Of a stretch of 64,000 nucleotides of DNA, positions 56,008 through 64,000 are shown in pieces. Origin of the DNA: Hymenopellis radicata (lineage: Eukaryota > Basidiomycota > Agaricomycetes > Agaricales > Physalacriaceae); the NCBI GenBank assembly GCA_015501595.1, contig JADNRX010000160.1, positions 1 to 64,000 on the forward strand, read 5' to 3'. Under the pieces are notes generated by a model. The model had not been told where the DNA came from, did not search any database, and saw only the letters and a program-made list of their open reading frames with translations. Positions within the stretch are counted from its first letter, which is position 1. The number at the start of each line of letters is the position of its first letter. A program made the translations under genes and the position numbers.

Positions 56008-56317
56008 TTTAGTGGTGATGGTGGTGGAGAAAAGACTTGAAGTCCGCTCGATCATGTCGGTTACTATTTTTGGTATGTCAGTTAATCATTGCTGGCACAA
56101 ATCACGAAAAATCAATAAAAAATCGTAAAAATTGTATTAAAAATAGAAAGAATACAGGAGCACGAGTACTGTCCAGAATGGACGCATACGAGTGCTCCGG
56201 ACTAGGTAGAGGGGGAGATGAGGCGCATCTCTGCGATGTGTTCGGATTTGACCTCTTCGAAATATTGACGTTCTTTCAGCTGTGCGGCGCTGTAGTATTG
56301 AGGACATTTGAGATGGC

Positions 56318-56797
56318 TATTTCGCTGCTTTATGTCTGGATTGCGTCTAGAAAGAGGTAAGTGTGGCGTCTTTTGATTAGAAGATTACTTGCAAGTAGCG
56401 AGTGACGTGAGCCCTGCGGGCTCGTTGCATGGGATTCTTGGCGCGAGACTTTGCGGCGGATTCGAGATTGGAGGCGCGAACAGAAGCCCTCTCTGCACTG
56501 GACATGGCGGCTTTTTTCCTTTGCATTTTTGTCAGTATGGACAGCAAGGGTTAAGACGACGCACCTTTGCATGCTCTTCCTTGCTGACGCCCGCTGGCGC
56601 ACTCTTCTATCCGTGGATGCCTCCTCATCCTCACTCTCTTCAAGTCGCGGACGCCCAGGTTTAGGATTGCTTTTCCACCGCTCCTTGGCGTCAACGTAGC
56701 GTTGTTGACGGCGGTCTTCCTCTGAGGCGTCTTCTCCATCCTGAGCAAAGGCGAAGTTGGGGCTGACAGACATCGTTGGCGAGTTCGCAGTAGACAT
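56318..56797 (-). CDS. Small basic protein with AT-hook-like segment
   Basis: Starts MSTANSPTMSVSPNFAFAQ, then KERWKSNPKPGRPRLEES (AT-hook-like PGRPR), and a basic helix VRQRASARKSMQR. An intron with donor GTGCGT and acceptor AAAG joins to KKAAMSSAERASVRASNLES. A further intron (GTAATC to TTCTAG) may lead to the stop at 56318-56320; otherwise it ends at 56377. Its 5' region is shared with the next gene, indicating a tandem duplication. Confidence 0.5.
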
Positions 56798-56930
56798 ATT
56801 GCGAGGAGATGGTCGTTGTCAGGAGAGAGTCTCAAATCGGATCATGTCAAACAAAATAGATCATTGAATCACTGTGCCAAAACATCTCCAATACAGTGTC
56901 CGCCTCCCGTATGCATTCCTCTAAGCACTC

Positions 56931-57295
56931 GCATCCTTCATCCCATCCTCAACGTCGACAACATCAGCGGTGAACTCGCTGGAAGAGAATAGGCGCTCGC
57001 TTGGGACTGATGTGGACTGAACGGCGACAATGTCAAGGGCAATGCGAGCAACCGTAGGATAGCAATGATGATTTGCCTGTAAAGCATAAGTAGGAAATAT
57101 TATACTAAAGGAATAAACTCACTGCCCAAAACTCCATGTCCTCTTCGACGTTTGGTATCTCAGTCTCCAGATACGCGGCGAGCTCTGCCTCCCATGGCGC
57201 TGCGACATGCACCTGAGCCGCCTGTTGCTCCTGTGTATCCTGACCAAAGGCGATGTTGGGCTGACGGACATCGTTGGTGAGTCCGAACTAGACAT
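56931..57295 (-). pseudogene. Chimeric duplicate: small-protein start joined to hAT dimerisation segment
   Basis: Begins MSSSDSPTMSVSP, matching the previous gene's start, then a one-base deletion (AGCCC-AACATC). It continues with VHVAAPWEAELAAYLETEIP and, after an intron, HHCYPTVARIALDIVAVQS (in part) and ERLFSSSEF. These match the C-terminal dimerisation domain of the hAT transposase at 62.5-63 kb. It ends DGMKDASA at 56931. The conserved 3' flank repeats near 57430-57510 (ending DGLEDENDSANA), showing a second unit of the same tandem array. Confidence 0.6.
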
Positions 57296-57833
57296 AGATG
57301 GTAGATGGTAGTTGCGAGGAGGAGTCTCAAATCCGATCATGCAAATATGTGTTGTGTGATCATTTAATCACTATCCCAAAACACCTCAAGTACACAGTCT
57401 CCGCCTGCCACGTATCTCCCCCTCCTCTAAGCATTGGCAGAATCATTCTCATCCTCCAGCCCATCCTCACCGTCGGCAACATCATCCAAATCCAAGGTAT
57501 TAGCAGCATGCTAACAATCAACGGTAAGGTAAATGCTATTCTGCCGGGACACTCACCAATAACCCATTTGCCAACGAGAGCATGGCATGCACATATTGTA
57601 ACACAGTTAGATGTGCAGGTATTTGTAGGCCAGTTTGTGGATGCACATATGCTTTACGCGAAGGCTGAAATTTGGGGCCATGGTGGTTGCGGTTCAAAGT
57701 TTGAATTGATTAACAGACTGGCGAATGATCGACTTCACAATTCTTAAATGATTAACGGACTGAAGGGAAATGCACAACGAACTGAATTAAAATGCGACTT
57801 GTAGGTATAAGAAATAGTATGCAAAATTTAAAT
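57296..57833. other. Tandem-duplicated 3' exon remnant and spacer
   Basis: Minus-strand codons DDVADGEDGLEDENDSANA at about 57500-57430 resemble the end of the chimeric gene. Two copies of the GATTAAC motif (57707 and 57750) lie 40 bp apart. No other gene seen. Confidence 0.35.
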
Positions 57834-58219
57834 CTAAGAGAGGTCCATAAAAAGAGGCGCCTCTTGCTCCGCCTCAGCATCCGCCTTGAACAACTCGATA
57901 AACTCCTGCATGTCTGGCATGGATAGATCCTCAACAATGCCATCATTTGCGGCAGCGAGGTCCACCTTGGCTGCTTTCCAGACCCATTTCATTAACTGAA
58001 GCTCCTCAAAGTGCTCGGAGCCCAGACGCGTGCGAAGATCAGATGCGGTGAACTTGCCGGAAGAGAATCAACCACCTGATGGTGATTTCTTGAGATTCTG
58101 GGTCCGAGCCAGTTTGAGTATGAGTTGAGTATGAGTTCTACTCAAGTACCACTCAAACCACTCAAGTTAGATAAATTCCATGATTATTATTGATCTGCAA
58201 AAGAAAACTCAAGCAGTAC

Positions 58220-59000
58220 TCAACGTACACTCAAGATGTACTTGAGTGCCACTACTTTGATACCGCTCAGATGAAGTAGCCCTCGCTTCCACAGTGCTCG
58301 CTTCCGTGATGGATGGTAGCACCCCGCTCCCTGCCGGCTTAATTTGGCCTCTTTCGACTGAGTGCTAGGCGCCTCAGAGGCAACCGCGGACGTCGAATGA
58401 GTGACAGGCGCAATCGACATCGGTTCCGGTATGCTCATCCGTACAGTGGATGCCCACGTTGTGAGCGCCGGTGGTAGAGGCGGAGACAGATTGTGTCAAG
58501 GTTAAAGCGATGGGCTGAGTGCAAAATTTAACAGTTGGAACAAGAAGAAAGTATACGTGTAACATACGCGAAATGCCAGACAAGAAACCACAATCTCATG
58601 GAACTTTGTCATCGAAGTGGCGATGGGATGTGTCTTCCATAAATTGACGCTCTTCCAGAACACCTCGTTCAGCCGCACGTTGCGAGGGATGCGGACACGG
58701 CCGAGAAGCGAGTGTCATGTCTCGCATGAACCAGTGCCGCAGGAGCATTGGGCCTGATCGTTGACCTGGTTGAAGGTGGCGAGGATGGAGCCTTCCTAAC
58801 GAGACTGGTCGTTTTCAAGAACTCGTGGAACGGCTCGCGAGTCAACGAGGCGATGTGGAGCGCGAGAAAGTGCATGACTTTTGTGTACGCGTCTTCGACC
58901 TAGGTGTATGGCGCGATGAGGCTGGTTTCGGTGCTTAGAGAAATGCAAGGTCAGTTCAGGGTCTATGTGACAGAGCGAGTAGTCTTACATATCTCCCGTC
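58220..59000. other. Interior of the large element, unidentified coding-like pieces
   Basis: Minus-strand frame near 58875-58669 (MHFLALHIASLTREPFHEF) looks protein-like but is unidentified. It may be another captured fragment. Confidence 0.3.
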
Positions 59001-59009
59001 ATTTCTACA

Positions 59010-60110
59010 TCCCAAGGCTAGCAACATCATCAGTGAGAGGGTTATAGATATCGAGTAAACAACGCATACAACTCAGTGCGTAAGCGCTCGTCAATCTGCT
59101 TTGCGCGCCCTCAGCAACTTCCATTACCTGGGATATTATTATATGCGTGAGACTTGCACACACGAAGAAAGACAGAAAAACCACGCACATCAAGGATAGC
59201 GACGTCTATGTGTCCGCCACGGATCATCGCAAAAGATTCACTAGAGTCGAACACAGACGCGCCAGGGAGGAGAGTGACAGTGTCTTTGCCGGCATTGATC
59301 AAGTCTCTGGGAAAGAATAAGCGCTGGGGAGCGCATCATATGGGAGAAACACACTGGCACATCAAGCTGCTTCTCAGTCGGGTACGGTCCCATGCCTAGC
59401 ATGCCGTTCTCACTCTGGAGCCACACACGGACGCCGGGGGCGGCATGCCGATTCCCAGGTTAACGTGGAAACCGTCCTGGATCTCCTTCGCGGCGCGCCT
59501 AGCGATGTACCGTCGCTGCGCCTGTGCGGCAGCCTTTTCCGGCGTTACCGACGTGTCCTCCTTTGCCCCCGACGTCGCGAGCATCACAAATTCAACCATC
59601 TTTGGCGAGGTTGCTTGCACTATCCGGTCGACGTATATACCAGGCAGGTGGATCGCGTTCGGACGGGCACGACCGTTTCGGCCTCGACGATGGTCAGCTT
59701 CGCGTTCTTCGCCATGACGGTGCTAAAGTTCTGAGCCGTGTATTGCCGACCTCGTCCACTTTCCATGCCCGCATGAAGGCGACATCGCCAGCGATGGCGG
59801 GCTCGAGCACGTACTTGCGACCGTTGATCCCGGGAATTTCAACACCAGCGGCCATGCCTCCTGGCTTATATCGCACCGCGATGTCGCCATCTTCCACGGC
59901 TGTGGAGGCGCCCGTCGGGGTGTAAAATGCAGGAATGCCGGTGGTGTGTGCGCGAATTCGTTTTTCGCCCTTGAGATAGAGCGCTTCAAAGGCCTTATTT
60001 CTAATCGCATATGAGCATTGTTCACAATGCGGTGAGTGAGAACATACCCTCCGGGATACGACGCGACAATTTTGCCGAGCTGCTTGGTGTTGAATCTGAC
60101 CGGGGCAACA
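59010..60110 (-). pseudogene. Succinyl-CoA:3-ketoacid CoA-transferase (SCOT) fragment
   Basis: Blocks in order: [179 protein letters not shown] and [12 protein letters not shown], then an intron and MEVAEGAQ. The catalytic Glu region of CoA-transferases (SENG) is still readable. Frames change several times, and the mitochondrial N-terminus and the C-terminal end are missing. Introns appear to be retained, so the capture was from DNA. It lies wholly inside the large hAT-like element. Confidence 0.88.
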
Positions 60111-60239
60111 GAAGAGAAGGGAGGTATCAGACGAATGATAAATCGATAATAAGTCGTGCATTAAGTTTCCCCGAAGTGTTGAACGCGTGTCCGAGGAGGT
60201 CGAAGGTCAAGTTGGAGGATACAGGTGTGAGGTGCAAGC

Positions 60240-60675
60240 GGGTCAAGGTGTGCACTAAGCGCGTTCAACCGTCGTGGTGGCGGTTGCTGACAAGGAGGGA
60301 GGGGCTTTGGCTATGTTTGCCAAGCGACCTAGGCGACGCCATTGTGTACCCGACGGACTATCCGACCGGTCCGTCGGGTACACAATGGACCACTGATCGG
60401 CGTTGCTCACGTTGCAGACACCGGCATCACGGCCGGTTTTCAATCTTGCCTCCTACCTTCACTCTCTGCTCTGCAGGCCGTCCCAAGCCATTCGACGTCT
60501 CGACCGTGACGGACGACTTTTCCGCCTCGAATCGCGCTCGACTCTCTCGACGAGCCGCGCGAACACGTAAGCCTCCCGAGGGAGCCGCAACACTTTTTGG
60601 CAGATGGCAGTGGGCTTCAAGAGGCTGAATGAGCCCCCGCGCCATCGTGTTTGTGCCTCCAACGAGGCAAAGGTT
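60240..60675 (-). repeat. CCTCGTTGGAG-family copy with perfect hairpin
   Basis: The right border reads TTTGCCTCGTTGGAGG when inverted, matching the element at 36.8 kb. A perfect hairpin with 19-bp arms lies at 60339-60357 and 60370-60388 (CCATTGTGTACCCGACGGA). The other end is not clear. Confidence 0.65.
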
Positions 60676-62069
60676 GGATTATTTGAGGCTGGATGGCGTC
60701 GCAGACGCAACCAGCCCAAGATGGTACGTACTTTTCATTGTTCATCTTTTTCCTAGTCAACTTGACGGTATGTAGGCTTCTCTCACCAACGACACCTCAT
60801 CATGTCCCTTCCTCCTTCCATTCAGACCCCCCTCGTTAGCCACTTTCTCCGCCTGCTCGTCGAGTAACCCTATATTTACTCTGTTCTAACAGGCCTTTGA
60901 TGTCCCCCAACCGCCGCTCGTTTTTACCGAAAACGCCATAGAGAACATCCGGCATAGAGTTCCCAAAAAATCTCTAAATCGAGTCATTTCTCACTCTTCG
61001 TCGTCGCCATCCCATCCGACACTACTTTCGGATACCCCAACCTCGTTCACTGGTACGGAGTATAATACTCCATGTGCTCACCTTCGCTCACTCTGTTTTT
61101 AGGCGGTTGGAGTGTATCGTCGGCGAGGGGACAAAGCCGCAGCAGTCAAATTAGACTCTGTCCTCCCAAGTCAGCCCGCTCCACATCCTCTTGGTCAAGC
61201 AGTCGAATTTATGTACGTGCTCTTCATCACTTTTCTTCACCGCATCACCCATTCCAATTCCAGAGTAAACTACCGTCTTCACGGAGGTCTCTCGGATCGC
61301 ATCATCGAATCAATTCCCATCCCACTGCAATCTGACCGACGCCCCACCATGCGGCAGATGCTTGACCTCATCACACGCGGTCCAATGGGCCGGTACATTT
61401 ACCAGTGGTATTTCCTGGTGGAGTCCGGAGTCGGGCTTGCCCATAACGACGACGACGACGACAAGTGTCATTGACGGGAGTACGCGGCTAGCGCTGCCAA
61501 CATTCGTATTCGCTGGTATGTTATATGGCTTCGTCAGTGTTCCCAGTACTCACAATGTCTCTTTTCCAGCCCACTCGCTCAGTCTGAATGGACGCGTCGC
61601 TCTTCCGACCTCAAGCCCACAAGATTCGTCCAGTTAGCCTGCCATCACCGCTGATGCGGGTCGTTTCCTTCGCCTCTTCCCACCACTACCACCACGTAGT
61701 GAGCGACGGCCGTCGCCACGGTCTCCTCTTCCAACGATAAACTGGCTGAGATTAACGGAATCAAGCCTAAGGTTATGCTCAGCGACGAGGAGAGTGTACT
61801 CATTACTGCCCTTCCTCGACACCACACTCAGTGTCGCCCACACTGGTGTCTTCAGCAAGACCGCCGCTGCCTCAGACGGGATACGTCGTTTGAGGGTGTT
61901 TCATAGATGCTGACAGCCGGTGTGTTTGACCTTGGATCTTTCAACCCCCATCTGAACTTTTGTCCTGTTAGCAGCAGTACTGCGAGGACAACGAGGACGG
62001 ACGGACGAGGATGAGAGGTACACTGCCCCCTTTCTCTCTCAGCCAAATTGACTGACTGAATCCTGTCTT
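60676..62069 (+). other. Unidentified captured-looking coding segments
   Basis: The plus strand shows protein-like stretches near 60890-61030 (AFDVPQPPLVFTENAIENI) and 61270-61470 (RPTMRQMLDLITRGPMGRYI) with plausible GT-AG gaps. They follow one another in frame-changing order, as in the SCOT fragment. I do not recognise the gene. Confidence 0.35.
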
Positions 62070-63789
62070 AGGTGGCTGTCCTCTCCTAGGCGAGTCACTG
62101 CTCCACGCCAACACCCAAGACATAGTTGCCTGGTGATGCACGCACAAGATATATATGGAATAAATGACTGGTACGTCCGCGCGAATAATGGTGTCACTTT
62201 TGCCCGAGCCGCAAGCAATAGTTGTCCATAGTTATCGAAATGCCCAGACCCTTTTCTGATGCTCTGTCGAGTGGGACTTGAGAGTATTTGAGTTGAACTT
62301 GAGGTTGCCTTACAGATTTGAGTGGACGATGCCTTGAGATGGGGTTGAGTGCATTTTGAGTAGCACTTGAGGTTTGAGGGCTAGCCGTCATGTGCGGAAG
62401 GTTGTGGAGTGCCTCAAGTGGTACTTAAGTATAACTCGTACTCAACTTATACTCCAACAGGCTCGGACCTAGGTATCTCAAGAAATCGCGGTCAGGTTTT
62501 ACAGAGAATAGGCGCTCGCATGGGACTGATGTGGACTGAACAGCGAGAACGTCGAGGGCGATGCGAGCAACGGTAGGATAGCGATGATGATTCGCCTGTA
62601 AAGCATAAGTAACAAATATTATGCGAAGGGAATACACTCACTGCCCAAAACTCCAGGAGGTTCATGTCCTCTTTGACCTTTGGTATCTTAGTCTCCAGAT
62701 ACGCGGCGAGCTCTGCCTCCCAATCTGCTCCTGCTGCGGCATGCCCCTGAGCCGCCTGTTGCTCCTGTGCCTCCATTTGTCTTGTGTACTGCTCACGGGG
62801 AGAGATGATTTCTACCTCATTGTCACTGTCGTCGTCATCATTGGCGGAGGAAGACGCTTGAGGTGCAGCAGCAGGGGCAGATGCCGGCTCACTTGTAGGA
62901 GCTGGAGGTCGGGAAGAGAGAGAGCCTAGCACGTCAGGCTTGAGTGCATATTCTGCCATCTAGACAGATATTAGCAAAGTGGAGTGAAAGATATGTTCGA
63001 TATACACACCCAGTCGCGCACAATTTTCAGTGCTTCTGCCTGCCAATCCTTTGGGTTCTTCTCGCCCTGCAGCCTTAGCCCGTTTCGCCTCTTTTTCTCC
63101 GCCCCAAGCCATCTTGACGTAGTTGAGTTTCCAGTATGGGTGAACAACTATAAGCAAAGTCAGTTATGAAAATGATTAACGGACAGTCGACGTACACATT
63201 GCCATCAAGTACGCGGGTTTCTGGTCAAACTTGAGGTAATATTTTCGCATCTTGGCAATACCTGCTTGAATGGCGGGGTGATATAGGGCAAAGTTGTCAT
63301 CCTCGAGAAGTGTCTCCCACTTGGTCATGACTTCCTCGAAAACAGGAATTGCTTTCGCAAGGTCTGGATATAATTCCGAAGAAAACAGCTGCTGGACGTC
63401 GTTTGCGATCTAGTAGGGTATGAGATAGGTAGAACATAATGAAAAGAGCCATACACACTTTGAGAATAGTCCGGGCATCCCTCACTCGCTTCCAATCTTC
63501 CACCTCGAACCTGCATGCATGCCACGGAATCTTCTTGATAATCTGGCGCTTCTCATTCTGTATTACTGTCATAGGACCAAACCTGAGGTCGGCCGTTGCT
63601 ACAAACAAGTTCACAGCCTGGCACAAAAATGATTAACGGACTAAGATAAGATGGGACTAAAAACACACCTTTTTCAATTTGTATGCCCGGTCCATCATTC
63701 CATGTGCTGAACCCCACCATGTATTTCCATGAAGGACCATTTTGAGGACAGGCTTGAGCATCAGGAAAAGTGGTTCTGCCATTGAGGAG

Positions 63790-64000
63790 ACCTAGGCCAA
63801 CTATAGGGCATACAGTTGCCCTAGGACGTACAAGTCCAGAATCTTGGCAGGTCGCCGTAAGCCACAGTCCACGGGTGCCCCATTCCGGAGTCAACCTCAA
63901 GTCAACCTGAACTGACCTGAGTCATCCTCAGCATACTCTATGTTAACTGAGAACTAACTATAGGATACCTATGCAAGCTTAAGATGCATCTAAGTGTTGA
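63790..64000. repeat. Partial element at the window edge
   Basis: Starts near TAGGCCAACTATAGGGC, with its inverse GTTGCCCTAGG 20 bp on. It runs into CAAGTCAACCTGAACTGACC-type repeats up to the end of the window. It truncates the hAT transposase upstream part and probably continues beyond 64000. Confidence 0.5.

Larger units (their letters stand above)
58070..62502. mobile_element. Large hAT-like element with ACTCAAG motifs and captured gene fragment
   Basis: 4433 bp. Inner terminal repeats match over about 30 bp (GATTTCTTGAGAT and GGTCCGAGCC at both ends); the outermost bases differ. The target duplication is AGAGAATC (58062-58069) and AGAGAATA (62503-62510), 7 of 8 identical. Removing the element rejoins the transposase codons ERLFS and SGKFT in frame. 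Subterminal zones are packed with ACTCAAG/CTTGAGT. The interior holds a SCOT fragment, a copy of the CCTCGTTGGAG family and other unidentified coding-like pieces. Confidence 0.8.
57834..63787 (-). pseudogene. hAT-superfamily transposase, split by a 4.4-kb insertion
   Basis: Exons: 63787..63669, 63617..63459, 63409..63196, 63147 to about 63010, 62959..62642, 62595..62511, then, beyond the insertion at 58070-62502, 58069..57834. Signatures: GMMDRAYKLKKAVNLFVATAD (in part), WHACRFEVEDWKRVRDARTIL, PAIQAGIAKMRKYYLKFDQ, HPYWKLNYVKMAW, AEALKIVRDWMAEY. The C-terminal dimerisation domain is WEAELAAYLETKIPKV, LLEFWANHHRYPTVARIALD, VPCERLFSSGKFT, LGSEHFEELQLMKWVWK. One extra G near 63067 shifts the frame between MAWGG and NPKDWQ. 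The N-terminal BED finger and DDE start are missing, cut by sequence at 63790-64000. It could have been the transposase source for nearby hAT-like elements, but its own ends are not visible. Confidence 0.85.

Overview
This is genomic DNA of a filamentous basidiomycete, most likely an Agaricomycete. The evidence is eukaryotic ribosomal protein eL19 split by short (about 45-60 nt) GT-AG introns, a Dbf2/Sid2-type kinase, basidiomycete-expanded families (HNH_2-like, TET/JBP-like 2OG dioxygenase, F-box/LRR, HMG-box-like), a Tad-like LINE with poly(A), a Helitron-type helicase and many hAT-like elements. The species cannot be named from the sequence alone.

Layout. 0-7 kb: a hypothetical gene, a Dbf2-like kinase (one base missing in the catalytic domain), an uncharacterised gene, a minisatellite followed by a stray copy of the kinase exon1/intron1 junction, and HNH-like gene A. 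7.9-20.8 kb: an imperfect inverted duplication carrying two broken copies of an HMG-box-like gene. Between the arms lie the intact RPL19 gene, a decayed Helitron helicase, HNH-like gene B and a CAND1 fragment. 21-25.4 kb: an F-box gene cut by two MITEs, then a histidine-kinase relic carrying a palindromic MITE. 25.5-39 kb: nested non-autonomous elements, minisatellites, a G-alpha relic and otherwise unassigned DNA. 39.5-49.0 kb: a full-length 9.5-kb LINE with a 15-bp target-site duplication. 49.4-54 kb: a palindrome-rich repeat, a tRNA-like sequence, and a TET/JBP-like 2OG-dioxygenase pseudogene interrupted by two nested hAT-like elements. 54.4-57.3 kb: small genes with AT-hook-like motifs. 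57.8-64 kb: a hAT transposase pseudogene split by a 4.4-kb element that carries a succinyl-CoA:3-ketoacid CoA-transferase (SCOT) fragment.

Most protein-coding sequence here is relic or transposon. Only RPL19, the two HNH-like genes, the LINE frames and a few hypothetical genes look intact. The clearest signal is an insertion record that can be read base by base. Seven hAT-like elements have exact 8-bp duplications and an eighth has a near-exact one; three MITEs have TA duplications. Two elements have empty sites preserved in a duplicate locus, and three insertion sites rejoin a host reading frame when the element is removed in silico. The hAT-like elements share related termini, but each carries its own short subterminal palindrome repeated many times. 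All coordinates, splice sites and duplications were read by eye; no alignment, domain search or expression evidence was available.
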